Below are positions 30,047 to 42,990 of a stretch of 64,000 nucleotides of DNA, piece after piece; position 1 is the first letter of the stretch; every line of letters starts with the position of its first letter. Position numbers and translations under genes: made by a program. The notes under the pieces are model-generated. The model ran no database searches. It was not told the DNA's origin and saw nothing but the letters and a program-made list of their open reading frames with translations. The DNA comes from Harmothoe impar (lineage: Eukaryota; Annelida; Polychaeta; Phyllodocida; Polynoidae), in the NCBI GenBank assembly GCA_947462335.1, contig OX381717.1:49147523-49211522 (forward strand), in the 5' to 3' direction.

Positions 30047-30846
30047 TGTAACTGGGTATATGTGTGGTGTTGTCACAGTTACAAGAAAAGAGGTAGTAGA
30101 CTTCCATAGGCTTTAATACTGAATATCAACAAACAGTTACATACATTCTACAGTCAATTCCAATATAATGTAATCACCAAACCTTAGTTCCAAATAGTAA
30201 AGTCTTATGTATCCTGAGTAGGATTACTAATAAAGGTCCTTATCCAGCTCATAGGCATGAGTACAGTCCTGATGTTATAGTGTCCTTATTGGTACAGTTG
30301 GAGCAGCATGGAGCATTAGCATATCTGCTCGTGGCGTGGCGAGGAGTTGCTCTCCGTGCAGGATCCGTCCGTCTAGCCGAGAGCTGCTCGACTGGTTGCC
30401 GTCTTCAGATGGTGTGGGCTGGATACCTCTATGATAGCTGCTGGGACTGAACTGTCTTAGGCTTTGCAACCCAACCCTTTATATTGAGCTGGGAGAGCTA
30501 TTTTAGGGTTCTGGAACTTCCACCTCCTCCAGGCTGGAATTCCCCACGTGGGTGTATTGACACACGACATGACAACATGCTTAGCATTAACCAATGGGGC
30601 TACATTGACGTCACAGGGATTTACCCCTGCCTACACATAGGGAATAGATGACGTCATGGGTTCTACCCCCATCTATATTTAGCAACATCCGATAATCCTA
30701 GAATGGGTTCTAAGAAGGCTGAGTCTTGTTTGTAAGCAAACAACAAACAACTTTCCCATTTATAATCTGAGTCAATGTAAGTTAAAAGTGCATCCTCCAG
30801 GATATGAGTCTGCCTGAATCATAGTACATACTTTAACACTATCACA
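30047..30846 (-). repeat. Gypsy-2 5' LTR
   Basis: 800 bp, identical by eye to 22743-23542. It is followed on the plus strand by the CTAT target duplication at 30847-30850. Confidence 0.95.
30478..30656 (-). promoter_or_regulatory. LTR promoter of Gypsy-2: two CRE palindromes and TATA box
   Basis: Reading the minus strand, full TGACGTCA palindromes lie at 30656-30649 and 30613-30606. An inverted CCAAT (ATTGG) is just after, a CACGTG E-box near 30550, and TATAAA at 30483-30478. The order and spacing suit a U3 enhancer and core promoter bound by CREB/ATF-type factors. Binding is inferred from motifs only. Confidence 0.6.
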
Positions 30847-30850
30847 CTAT

Positions 30851-31739
30851 AGTGCATTATGTTGTTAATCATCTATCATGCTGATCTTTCAGGAGTATTA
30901 AGATTATGCTTGAATGTTGTACTGGTGAGTTACTTGCTATTGCTGTTTGCTGCATTCATGCATCAATTGTGGGGTGTTTGACAAAATGCTAACCTTGCAT
31001 CAGGGGGGGGGGTTAAAATAGCACCATTCCTTAATTACAAAAAAACACACTAAAAGAGTGTTTGGATCCATTATGAATCCCATATTTTCCCCAGGTGGCC
31101 TCACATAGACGAAAGTGAGTGACCCAGTTACAAGCCCAAATTGGGTTGTTCGGAACTAGAGCAAAAACTACCAAAACTCGCATTGAGAGCCAGTTGTGAC
31201 CCCCCAGCTGGGGATTATGTAAAATATCAAGTAAGGTCACTCAAAAATAGCCCTTTTCGCATCACTGTGTGCTTTTGCAGGCCATGAATATACCCAAGCC
31301 AACCTAATTGACTACCCTTGGGCATACACAGACTGGCGCAAGCTCGCCCTACTTTGCTGGGAACTTTGGACTTACATTTTTCTCTACATTTTTAATGGAA
31401 AATATGTTGACATTGACATATTTATCTTACATGTTTTATAGAAACAGTTTATATTCTAGTATTCAGCAAGTGGTAGGGTTATTGAATGACCTATTTTTGG
31501 ATGGAGAGGCTAATCACCATTATCTGATAAGGCTTATGCATGTTTGTAACCCATGTAGGTCACCATAGATAAGGAATTGACAGCCCAGTCTATCGGATAT
31601 TATGATCAATACATACCTGACATTGTATCCTAAAACATTAAAGCAAAAATCAGTGGCAATCAGACAAGAACTAAATGCTTTGTAACACATAAGGAGTAGG
31701 GACTAACAAGGGCACAAAATAACAACACACCACACCATC
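30851..31739. other. Intergenic region upstream of the Ig gene
   Basis: No coding exon recognised. Contains a short G-run near 31004-31014. Sequence 31560-31739 should hold the promoter and 5' UTR of the Ig gene, but no clear TATA box was found. Confidence 0.5.
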
Positions 31740-34700
31740 ATGGGACACTTAGGGACTGTATTGATGGCAGTTTGTCTTGGCTGCATAGCAGGTATGTGAA
31801 TCAGTATAATAACACAGTAAGTAATCTGTCATATAATCTGATTAATTAGAAGCGCTCAAAATTAGTCATGAGCAAGATAAGCCCAATCAGTGTGCGATGG
31901 GTCTAATTGAGTATGCAGAGCTATGAGCTATTTTCGTTGTTTTATCATAAATAATTATCTATGGATAGGAACGGCTTATTTGTTCTACATCATTTTAATA
32001 TAACAAGCAGTGTTTACTTCCATGTAAAGTCAAATTAATTCTGTGACAGGAATACAAAACAAAGTAATGTTAGAAGCTGGTTTGGGTTACCTATAGTACC
32101 AAGCTGGTATGATGTGGATGGGTGGCAGGACCTTAATGGTCTCCTTGGCAACCGTGTCACCAACTACCACTGTTGCCCATTCGGGAACCTATAAGGTGAG
32201 CCATCAATTAAGTTAATCCCTCATAGTCACTAAGGGGAACAATCAGTGGATCAGTCCTGCCTTTTAACAGATAATACAATAGGTTTTTAGAAAACAGCTG
32301 AAACCCAAGATGCAGTACACAACACAATCAGGGGATCATGTCGAATCTACGGCCGCTAAATGTTTAGGCCATGCAGGCAAAGCAATAAAATGTTTCATCA
32401 TGAATGTGCACGTCATAGAAAATCAGGTTTTTAGGAAACCATTTTTTTGCAGTGGGATAGAAATAACTTACATTCCCCCTCTTTAAAGGATAATTTTCGA
32501 TTCTTTACTACTAAGATGTGAATTTTGGTCATAAAAAGTATACTATCCTTTACCTTTTAGTCTGAGAGTAATACTTTTTTCAGTCCTTGGTGATCAGATA
32601 TTTTTTTGAGTGGCTTTAGTGGATTATTTCTACAAATATTGCTCTAATGGACCATTTTTACCAATCTGGTAAGCTCATAAGGACAGTCATCATCAAGGTG
32701 AAATGTGGACATGAACATATTATTATATACTCTTAATCTAAGACTAAGACTATACATTTCTTTAAGATAACACAGAGAATAATGTCCACGTTTTGCCGTG
32801 TGTAGGCCCACACCTTTGTCTGGTACATCATTTTGTACATCTCCCATGACTATATTTTTCATTAACACAAACCCGATGCATGTAATTCATTTCTATGCCT
32901 ACAGACCATGCTGTTGGAACGATACCAGAACCTACAAAAAAGCCTACAGATCGTGCAATGAGAGATGGAATGGTGTACTGTCACAATACCGAACCTTTCC
33001 ATTGTACGTATCAATATAACAATCAATAAACAATTCAGATGATAGACATAATAAACACAAAATTATATGTGAGAGTTATTATCATCTTGCATAACATCTT
33101 AAAAGTCAATTTTGTTCGTATTAAATTTTGTTTATTAAAAATCATATTGTAGTGGAGTTGTAGTGTTGTACAGCAGTGGTTCCTCTAGTACTCACCAGGG
33201 GGCACCACAGGCGGTGCATCCTTATAAGGATGTACCCTTACTGCAGTCACCAGTCGACCTCAGCTCCAGCTTTGCGTCAGACATGCCACCACTATGCTCT
33301 GCCTACTGCAACTTACTCTCGTTCCCAAATCCTTCCGAAGGAAGGCTCTGGTAACTGCCAAATATTGGGATTTTGCTGGGTCTGGGGAACCCCTGCTGGT
33401 AGCTTGGAACTAGCGAACAGGAACAGGAAATGGAACCAGAAAGGCTGATGGTAAAACTACCTAAAACTACCATCATACATTCTGGTTCCATTTCCTGTTC
33501 CTGTTCACTGGTTCCAGCTTACCAGCAGGGGTTGCCCAGACCCAGCAAAATCCAAAGTTCAAGGTCATTTGGCTGTTACCACAGCCTTCCTTCGGAGGGA
33601 TTTGGGAACGAGAGTTTTTAACACTGCAACTTTGCTACCCTTCATTCTACTATTTCTTATATCACCCAACTGATGTATTCTAGTTTATTATTAATAGAAA
33701 ATTCCTATTAATCATAACTGACTGTGTTTTTTGTTATCTTTTACTGTAAATCCCTTAGTGTCAGATTACTTTCCGGCTACAATATTGCTTTATTCTAAGG
33801 TCCTTCCACCTTCTACAGGCGATTTCATGCACTGTATAGTGGCCGCTCCTACAGCTGATACCTATGATCAACTAACTTGGAAGGTGAGTAGAAAAGACTC
33901 TCAGAGAAAAGAAAGAGTCGTCCCAGTCAGATTCAGATTTGACTTCAGAATAACTCCCTTTTGACAAAGTCTAGCTGTTCCTGACTCTCTTTCAAAGAGA
34001 GTCACTGGGAGTCCTTCACTGCAGTGGATAGATAAAGGGATAGCGTACGATTATCAAATTACAAGATTAAATGCGGAGCATACTTTGGGAACATCAACGG
34101 AGTCACACTTTCTCGAAAAAAGGGTGTCCAAAGGCAAGAGTTGGTAATAGGCTGGAATAGCTTTTTATGGCTCCTTTTTAAATGGGAGTTAAAATTATGG
34201 GCCACGAGCCAAAGGGTTTGATGCCTAAAATTCTATTGATGGGTGCCTGCAATCCCAGAGATCTAATCTTAACCTCAACCCCTAATATTAAACCTAACCC
34301 TAATACCTGGCTCCACTCCTGCTCTGCAGCCTTCCCCAGCCTGTACTTCTGCAGGAAAAGTCTTGGAGTAGATAGTGGGATCCGAGAGGGATAAACATGG
34401 CTGGACCTTTCCCCAAATTACAGCATTTGAGAGGGAAGGAGGTTATGCTGGACCTTTACTGATTAAAGTAATTTGGTGGCATGTCAGAATATTGTCCTAT
34501 TATTTCCTAATGCAATTCAATTCCTAAAATCAAATTGCATGGAAAACATTTATGTTATTCAGTAATTTAGATCTATGATTAATTTCTCATGTTTTATTTC
34601 TAAATTCAGAAAGATTCTGCAGAGTTATGTGTGAAGACTGATGGCGCAAAAGGTCTTTGTGGGGATAGATATTTGCTGAAACAAGCAGATCTGTACAGTC

Positions 34701-36057
34701 TACACCTGGACGAAGCGGTGAGATTTAAAGATGCTGGGCATTATTCCTGTGAACTTTCAAAGGCCGGGGAAGCTTCCAAGTCATATTCTGGAGACATAAC
34801 GGTCATTGGTGAGCTGTCTTTGAGCTGTTTTCTTAAGTGTGATTTTGAATAATGATTGATTTTAAATAGCTATGATAATGGTAAATTTATTATATTAGTT
34901 TTAGATGCTACAGTGAAACATAGCTTGGCATAATAGCTTATCTAGTAGTCAGACTTCCATTACTAAAGGTCTGTGAATATATGTATTGGCAATCATATTT
35001 AGTTTACTAAATAGAGTATTGCTATTCATGATGGACCAAATTGATGAATAATGATATAGATCTATCACATATTCCTATCCTCATATTCCAGGAAAAACAA
35101 CAATATCTGCCCCAACAACAGTTTTAATAAATGAAACTAAGAACATATCATGCGAAGTCCACTACAAAGGAGAGAAAAATCCAACATTATCTCTGTTCCT
35201 TGATCAAACTGAACTAAAGAATATAACTGGAGACAGGTGAGAATTCGTACATCAGTTTGTTTTGGTGTAAAAGTGTCCATGATGAACTATGGATACATTT
35301 GAATAGAAAGTTGTAGGGAGGGTTAGATAACTTTTCCTAATAAGTTTATCAAAGTTATCAATCATGAAGTGTTCGTTCTGCCTTGATTGCCATCTGTGTT
35401 AAGGATTAAATACAATGAGGGCTTTTAGAGTTGTTGTCTTTTTTGGGGGGGGGGGGTAAAAATGTTAACCTCTTGATGGGCAGAGGTAAAAAATGTCAAC
35501 CCCTTTTGCCAGGCCCTCATGAAATCCCACTGCCCACCCCCTGTTGTTAGAAATGAGCACTCCCTCATATATGATATAATTATATGCATATATATGCATC
35601 CTTATCATCATAGATTTATGCTTATGTATATTATGTCTGTATTTTTCCATGCAGTGCTCCTAATAGAACAACACTGACTTTAGTGCATGAGTTCAAACAC
35701 AACACTGTGGGTGTATTCAAATATTCTTGCAAAACAAGCGTTGATCACCCCATCTACCAAGCCGATGGGGGAAAAACGACTGTTACAGTCGGTAAGTCTT
35801 TAGATATATAAATACATATGATTTTAAGGTTGTGAATGGTGGCATCCATGGATATCTCTAGTTTTTGACCTCTTATAATCTGAGTTTTCAGAGTAACTTC
35901 ATAGTTTAATCATCAACCGTACAATGTAAACAATATATATACATCTTCTTCTGTCCTCACAGTATCCTCTTCTGGAGCGTCCGCCATGCATGCCAAGTTC
36001 TTGCTGAGTACCCTTCTGTCTCTGGTTGTGGTCTACATGTTGAACCGAATAGGATAG
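31740..36057 (+). CDS. Secreted/membrane protein with two immunoglobulin domains (six exons)
   Basis: Exons 31740-31791, 33759-33883, 34610-34808, 35092-35236, 35655-35791 and 35963-36057 join in frame to 250 residues, all with GT/AG borders (phases 1,0,1,2,1). Exon 1 is a signal peptide (MGHLGTVLMAVCLGCIA). Ig domain 1 spans about 20-125, with Cys43, Trp58, the DAGHYSC motif ending at Cys106, and an extra Cys66/Cys76 pair. Ig domain 2 spans about 127-219, with Cys146 and Cys199, no Trp, and four N-glycosylation sequons. Residues 231-246 are a hydrophobic segment followed by only NRIG, so it is either a single-pass protein without a signalling tail or GPI-anchored. A surface recognition or adhesion role is inferred. 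A dead copy of exons 4-5 lies at 21690-22548. An additional unseen alternative exon in the long intron 1 cannot be excluded. Confidence 0.85.
33193..33206 (+). promoter_or_regulatory. CTCF-like motif in intron 1 of the Ig gene
   Basis: CACCAGGGGGCACC resembles the core of the conserved bilaterian CTCF motif (CCACNAGGGGGC). Two opposite-strand matches are at 43904-43916 and 46906-46918. Motif match only. Confidence 0.35.
33315..33622. mobile_element. Hairpin MITE in intron 1 of the Ig gene
   Basis: Two arms of about 145 bp (33315-33462 and 33475-33617) are inverted copies joined by a short centre near CTACCTAAAACTAC. The ends read ACTCTCGTTCCCAAATCC and its complement. ACTGCAACTT is directly repeated at 33305-33314 and 33623-33632, consistent with a target duplication of 8-10 bp (hAT-like). 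No coding capacity. Confidence 0.75.
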
Positions 36058-37118
36058 CACATATGTGGCATGTACTACCTTGGAAAAGAGACCTTACTGT
36101 CCCTGCAATAAGGTTTTTGAAGATTACGTCACATGAATTTAACAATGCAGCTTTTGGGTGTGTTAACAGTGGTAGACAACAACTTTATTCGCTGTGGGAC
36201 ACCTGGGCCCATAGCTCTAAAGATCTATGGGCCCGAACTTTCAGCTGTGGGCCAGAGACCAAGATTTTACTAAGAGAAAATCGTTTACATTTCCTATAAA
36301 TAATACTCGCTAAGTAATGATACAGAACAGCAGTGTCATATTTTTCTCTTTCCAACCACAGTACATGACTATACCTATCAAAAATATTCATCCCAAATAT
36401 TTTGCAAAATTTCCTGAGGGCCACCCGGGCCCATGGGAAGGTTATTCTGAAGAAAACTACGGGGCCAGACCCAAAAGTGATGTGTCAGATACGTTTCAAT
36501 ACCACTTCATATCTCTATGATACCCATGCACTTATTCAGTGGGGTTTCCTCAGTAAGTTGCATGTACTTTGGCTTCGTATGATATGACCCAGCTTCTACT
36601 CTTGAAATGCAATGTGCATGTGTGTCAATTTGTGGTAAGGAGGTTTTTTTTCTATTTATCACAGTAATATTTAGCTACAGCAGAAATACCATTATGCTAT
36701 CCGAATTATTCTCAGTATACTGTTATTTAGCCATGTAGAAACAACGACTAAACTTAGGATAGCAGGTAAATCCCATCCTTGGCATGGTAAGCCTTGGGAG
36801 CCATAATTTATTTTGATGATATGATTGTTTGCATGCTCATATTATGTGTATTACATAATACTTTTATGTCAGATGTGTTATGGTATCAGACTGAATTTCC
36901 AAATTTAAATCATAATGACCTTCACTGGTACGAACAATATGGTATGGTAATTAAGAGGTTTGTAAGAAACTAAGACATTTTGGACTCTGGTAGTTACTAT
37001 GTTATTGAGCAAGGAGAGAATACTTTGTTTGTTATAGCCCTATTGAAAAGTAAATGGGTATCTTGTAGAAGCATCTTTATTCAACAATAAATGACGTGTT
37101 AACAACAATTATTCATTT
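36058..37118. other. Intergenic, between the Ig gene and glucanase gene A
   Basis: The two genes converge here (plus-strand Ig gene, minus-strand gene A). An AATAAA for gene A is seen on the minus strand at 37076-37081. The stretch before the gene A stop resembles the one before gene B (44150-44282), showing that the 3' flank was duplicated too. No other gene was seen. Confidence 0.6.
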
Positions 37119-40100
37119 TCAAAAATCCTTCTGGTAAACCTTGATGTAGTCAACGACCATTGCCTCGGTGTCTCCTTGCCAAGTCCACTGCCAGTCATCC
37201 TTCTTGCGATAGAAGCTGTCCTTTGCCTGACGCCAGCCCATGCGGTTACTCCATGGCTTGTTGAACGCACCACCCCAGTTACGGAGGCCATCAGGAATGA
37301 AGCCATTTGTACCTCCAACAGCAACATTCAGCACAAAATGGAACTGAAACAGAATTGGTTGCATGGTTCATGAATTGTGTGTGTGTGTGTGTTTTCAGAG
37401 AAAATTAACAATGGCTTGTGATAAGAAGTTTTTGGATTAATTGTCTAAAATATTTGAATCCACATTAGTACCATACCTCTTGATCAAAGGGGGCCATATC
37501 CCCGCGACCAGCCCAGGGATTTGAGTTACCACGCCAAGGTTTTCCAAACTCATAAAACCCTTTCCAACCTGGATTTAAGTCAATCTGTGGGTAGGGTACA
37601 TCCAAGTATCTTTTGCCATCCACAGTGAAACTTGAATAAAAGAAAAAGATATTAAACAAAAGAAAAACTCAATTAACAATTAGCATACAACAATACACTA
37701 TGTTACATAATCTTTTCAGAAATAGAGTTGCGCAAATCCCTTTATTTCAACTATTCTGTTTTAAATGTCATCATCATGTTGTTCTTGAAGGAAACCATTG
37801 TTATATTGTGCCTTCAGGCTAATCAATGATTTCTTAGTATAATTATGTAATACAATTGTACATGTATATCGAATAATGCTATTTCAGAACAGACTGGGAT
37901 CGAGTGAATACGCCTAGAGATATTCGATTTAGAATGCAGGTATTCTTTTAACTTACTATATGCCATTCTCACTCCAGTCCACTACGAATGTGTGGAAGTG
38001 TTCAGCATACGTCTGGCTTTCATTATATCTATAATCAAAATGAACATTTCCATACAGTATATCGCTCACTGCCTGATTCCCCAAGGAGAGTATATAAGCG
38101 ACACTAGGTGCATTTTTCTGTAAGGGCTTGAAAGCATACTTCACATAGCGCTCTTGAAAATAAAATGGCCAGGAGCCTATGTCTCACACACCTCTTGTTG
38201 CTGGGTGGTCTTTTCAATTCAATTTTTCAATTTAAACTCTTTTTTTTTTATCCTGAGCATACAATCTATGAATCAACATAGGAATCACTTATATTGCCCA
38301 GTTAGGAGCAAGAAGGTTTTGTAATCTTCCTCAAAGCTAATATTCAAATTGACAACCAAATAAAACCTTTCTTTTAGCTTTAGTTATATTTAGAGGGATT
38401 AAAGAACCCTTAGATTATATTACTTGGGGGGGGGGGGGCATTTGCAGCAAGAGACAATAGCTAATGAGATCATATCTGTGGAGACAATTCAAGAATGGAA
38501 TAATCCACCTACGTTCCACGGTTGGTCTTGTAAAACTTGTTCTGTCTTGAGTCTATTCCCCAGTGAAGGGCACTGCCCATTTTGTCTTGACCACGAGATC
38601 TGCCATTGCTGTATCTAAAATCTCTGTTTCCTGGAAAAAGTGTCAAACATGTTATATATGTTATCTTTGTCAATTGTTCAATGCCTCCAATGCAGCCACA
38701 AATGATGCTTTTGACATATAACTAAATAGTGTAATTATCTGTTCAAGCACTCCTGCGCTTGTCAATTTCAGGTATGTGTTTTTTACTTCAATGGGCTAAA
38801 GGGAGTATTCCATTGACGTTGGTCATTCATAATTTCATCATCCGATAAAAGTCTATTACGTTAAACTTAGGGCAAATCTCTTCCGACTAACAAAACTCAT
38901 GGCCGATTCCATCAGTGGAATACTCCCTTAAGACAGAACCTGAACTTATTGAGGAATTTTTCAGAGAATTTTTCCATACCTGGACTAAAGCAAATTCGCT
39001 CATAATTATAAACAATAAAAGGTGATGGAATATTACCAATGATCTCGATCAGGTCAATTTCCCCAGACTTAGGCCAGCCACCGTAAACTTTCCTCTCAGG
39101 TAGCATCCAAACAGCTGAATGAGAGATAACAACATAATTTAATTTTCAGACGAAACCATCATAAGCAAAGAAGAGGTGAATTAAAGCTAGAACTAATCAT
39201 TATACAGTACTTTGGTAATTGTTCATGCAATTTGGTCATTCCATTTTGCTTAATGTATATTTCTTCTATAAATTATCTTGATATGGAAACAAAAAACTTC
39301 ACTCACCAGGCCAGTGCCAGTCGCCACCTGGCATCTTGGCACGGTACTCAACCCGACCATATTTAAAACTAAAACGTCCCTTGGTTCGGATCTTACCAGA
39401 GGCAATTGGCGGTATGTTACCCTTATCCCGGAAACAACCCCCGTTGTTTTTGTTTGTGCACTTGCCATACAAGTCTGCAATATTGAGAATGTAATAAAAA
39501 CTAATCATTCATATAGTTCAATATGATATATAATCTTACACGTTACAACATATTGCAGAAACATAATATTATGATGGTGGCAAGTAAAGATAAATAGCAC
39601 ATCATTTTTATAAGTCTCCATGTATCAGCCTCCCACCTTGTAATAAACTGAAATATTGAGCACAAGTAGAGATCCTATATAAAGCTATATCTTTGTCATA
39701 TTCATTTTATTATAGCAATGAAACCAACTGTACCCCAAAGATTCATTTTTCCACGCCATAGGAAATCTTCACCAAAGGGTTCCCCAGTTTGAGGATTTGT
39801 ATTGTCTTTCAGTAGGGTCTGAATAGTGAAAAACATAACTTAATTGATACCATGCACAGTGATGCATGCATAAAGAATTATCGCTTGTATCTTCCCAGCA
39901 TTTGAAAATACTGGTAAAGGTGAGATAAAACAATGCAGGATATTTAGAGAAAAAGAAGTGGAATAATGCATGTTGCTTTTTCAAAGTGTTTTCATAATTA
40001 TATAATATCACCTTTTTCCAATTGTGTTTTATGTTCCCAAATTAAATCGCGATTAACCCAAGATTATTTGCAGTCATTTTCAAGATGGTATTTTGCTGTT

Positions 40101-41019
40101 GACTTACTTCCTTTACCAAACTGAGTAGTAACTTTGTTTTCGTCTGCTATTAGTACATTGTAATCCCAAAACCAGACATTGTGCCTTGTGGATTTCATTA
40201 ATGATGCCTTTTGATTATATAAAACTGAGATGTTCATGTCAAATATATAGTTGAGTTTCATTTAACAATAAATAATTAAATACATTTACTTACAGGTTTG
40301 ATGTAAAGTTTTCCATCCTTGATATAAGTGTTTTCCTCTCCAGGGACATAGACCTGGAACTCATTGTTCTGAGGGGAAAGGAGACAATATTCTCTATTTA
40401 CTGCAACTAATAAATGTTTTCTCATTAATTTCAAGACCTTCAGATTGCCACGAATAGTTCTTTGTCTACACTCTCCAAATGGCCTATTCCCGACCTATTT
40501 GACGGGCCAAAGAACCATCAATTAGAAGTCAACCATACTGATCAGGATTCCAGTCACCATGGCGGCACATTGATTCTAACCTCAGGTCACTAGCAACTAG
40601 TGCACCACTAGTTACAGTCCACTCATAATAAGTCAGCATAACCAGCTCTCTAACCAATTAGAAAATCCATTGCAATTTTGTGCAAAAATTTAGACTGCCC
40701 AATGCCGGGCCTTTGCTGTCTAGGGTCGTGTTTAACCTTAGGGTCAAAATTGAAGCAATTTGACTATTCTTGTCAGATATAATTGACTTTTCTTGCATTT
40801 CAGGATTATACACCAGATTTTGAAGGCTTTATTTCAAAATAAGCACTATTTCTTCAGACAAAATATGAAACTCACACCACCTCCCCAGGCTGTCACTTCA
40901 GTATCCCACTTTGTTGGGTCCAGAAAGTCAAAGTTGTCCTCCCAGACAAGTTTGTATTCATCCTGTCCGGCAACATGGCTGGCAACAACTAGACAGCCCA
41001 CAAGGGTTAGAAGCAACAT
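37119..41019 (-). CDS. GH16 beta-1,3-glucanase / beta-glucan-binding protein, gene A
   Basis: Nine coding exons on the minus strand, in order 41019-40876, 40368-40294, 39818-39734, 39474-39307, 39114-39037, 38630-38513, 38028-37957, 37630-37477 and 37343-37119. They give 372 residues with all borders GT/AG. Residues 1-18 are a signal peptide. The rest is one glycoside hydrolase family 16 domain: VWEDNFD near 26, FSFKYGRVEYRAKMP in exon 4, and the catalytic signature E176-I-D-L-I-E181 (nucleophile and acid/base both present). The GGTNGF strand is followed by a WQWTW segment close to the end. Two cysteines in exon 4 (YGKC and GGCF) probably bond. It should cleave or bind beta-1,3-glucans outside the cell. 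The polyadenylation signal is at 37076-37081. Whether it is digestive or immune cannot be told from sequence. Confidence 0.92.
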
Positions 41020-41440
41020 TTAGCTGAAAGGATGAAGATAATTATTCTTTTCTTTTCTCTTTTTCATTTTAAATGTTAATCATACTGAACAGAACATACT
41101 ATAAATAGATGCAGATTTCCTGAGTCTCCTCAATCGGAATATAAGAAGATGAGGATCACTCTTTAATAATGACTATGGTTTAAATTTATGAATATGACAC
41201 CTTCCTTTTTTTTGTGTGGTTGCCAATAACAATGGTCTATACCATTTTATGATTTAGCATATTAGATCTACTATGGGAATGTGACATTACCTATTGGTGT
41301 TTTTATAATTTTATAGTAGCGAATAATTTACACCATCAAACGCTACTCAACTTTATAACTATAACTATAGTATAACTCACAAAGGTCATTAACTATAATC
41401 AATCAGTGTTAAGGTGGAGAGCATAAAGTTTAGATCCTAC

Positions 41441-41495
41441 CTTCACCTGTTGCTGACTTATGAATACCTGTAGGTAGGGTCCCTTATTAGTTATA
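41441..41495 (-). promoter_or_regulatory. Core promoter and 5' UTR exon of gene A
   Basis: The minus strand has TATAACTA at 41495-41488. A short leader follows, ending CAACAGGTGAAG at 41441 next to a GTAGG donor. The matching acceptor (CTTTCAG) is a few bases before the ATG at 41019. The same leader and TATA variant precede gene B. Confidence 0.65.
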
Positions 41496-41639
41496 CATCC
41501 ACTATCAAAGCCGAACGCATAGTTGAGTAATGTGTCATACACATTCATATGGGAAGAGAACTTGGGACGAGCATATGGTGAATATACTTGGTTATGCAAG
41601 GTTGATAAAAGAAGATGGTATTCCGCACTAGCAGGATGT

Positions 41640-42990
41640 TTTGGTTCTGCATTGTGAGACCTATAGCTGAAGCTAGTTCCTGGCCTGTCCAAAATCGGGA
41701 GTTTCAGGGGTCAAAGTAGTTTGAGTGAGAGGCACATGTACTTGAATATTCTGTAGTGGTAATGGGTGGCCAAATCCTCGCAAGGAGTTACAATTCCTTA
41801 TGTCAGCTGTCCGGATTGGGGGAGTGGTTAGGACATTGGATTCTCAATGCAAGGGTCCTGACTTCGAATCCATGCCAAGGTATCCTAGTTTACCTGCCAT
41901 TTAATTCATGTAACAATATCATAAACTTGTACCTAAATATAATTAATTTTCTAGAAAGCTATAAACAGAAATAAGAAGAATTATAGATATAATACATGTA
42001 TGGTTTCTTTACCATATATGGCTTGGGAGCGATTAGAACTCCTGAACCTTGTATCATGAATCCAATGTCCTAACCACTACACTATACTGGACACAGGTGA
42101 CATTAGGAGTGTCCAGGTACAACCTATTCACAATACCTGCACCCTGCTTGTACCCTAATCTCGGCCACGAGATTTGGCTAAGCTGGTTGCTGTGAGTACT
42201 GGGAATAGACCTAGTACCAGTGGGAATGGCGCTATCCACTGATCATCTTGCTAAGGCCCTTATATCCGCATTAGCGAGATACAGTGGCTCTACCTGATAG
42301 AACTATTTGTAACTAGAACTGGCTGAAGCTGGTGCCTGCCATGTCCTAATTTGGAAATTTTAGGGGTCATAACCTGAGTACTGTGAGTGGTTTGTACCTG
42401 GACACTAGTTATATCATCTGTCCAGTATAGTGTAGTGGTTATGACAGTGGACACATAGTCCAAAGGACCTAAGCTCAAACCCCTCCCAATCCTATCCCTA
42501 AAATGGCCAAAGATCTTAGAAATTTACATTCTTATATATTTTGGTTAAATTGGTAGAATGGAGTACATTGTACCAGCCTTGAGGATTTGTTAAGATTAAA
42601 TAGAGAAATATCAACAATGTGGTATTCGTCTCCATTCCCTTACAAATGTCATTAACTTGATCAATATGTATTTGACCAAAAATGCTTGGTCCACAGTTAT
42701 CAAAAGTAGTAGATCTATTTGAAAAAGGTTTAATTTTGAATGGTCAACTAATGTGGCTTGAAAGGGAGTTGAGCCTAGGGCCTCTGGACTGTGAGTCCAC
42801 TGTCCTAACCACTATACTATACTGGACACAGATGACATAAGGAGTGTCCAGTTACAACCTATTCACAATACCTTAGCCCTGTTTGTACCCTAATCTCGGC
42901 CACGAGATTTGGCTAAGCTGGTTGCTGTGAGTACTGAGGATAGCACTAGTACCAGTGGTAATGGCGCTATCCACTGATCATCTAGCTAAG
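41640..42990. repeat. Cluster of tRNA-derived SINE copies upstream of gene A
   Basis: Four tRNA-like heads: plus strand 41811-41885 and 42416-42490, minus strand 42018-42096 and 42765-42832. All share AGTGTAGTGGTTAGGACATTGG-type A-boxes and GTTCRANYCC-like B-boxes. The two minus copies continue into a common 150-bp body (42099-42244 and 42834-42982) containing CTCGGCCACGAGATTTGGC. The plus copies share the preceding CTGAAGCTRGTKCCTG segment. None folds into a sound tRNA. Confidence 0.75.

Larger units (their letters stand above)
22743..30846 (-). mobile_element. Gypsy-2: full-length chromodomain-bearing Gypsy LTR retrotransposon
   Basis: Read on the minus strand, this is an 8.1-kb element with 800-bp LTRs at both ends (30047-30846 is the 5' LTR, 22743-23542 the 3' LTR). 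CTAT target duplications are at 22739-22742 and 30847-30850. The LTRs appear identical, so insertion is recent. It encodes Gag, then after an in-frame TAG a protease, RT, RNase H, integrase and chromodomain. It inserted to the right of the Ig pseudogene. The protease region is broken by a deletion with a frame change, so the copy is probably not autonomous. Confidence 0.95.

Noticed and set aside
31031..31240. 69-codon minus-strand ORF upstream of the Ig gene
   Set aside because: No similarity recognised and no exon signals; ordinary chance ORF length.
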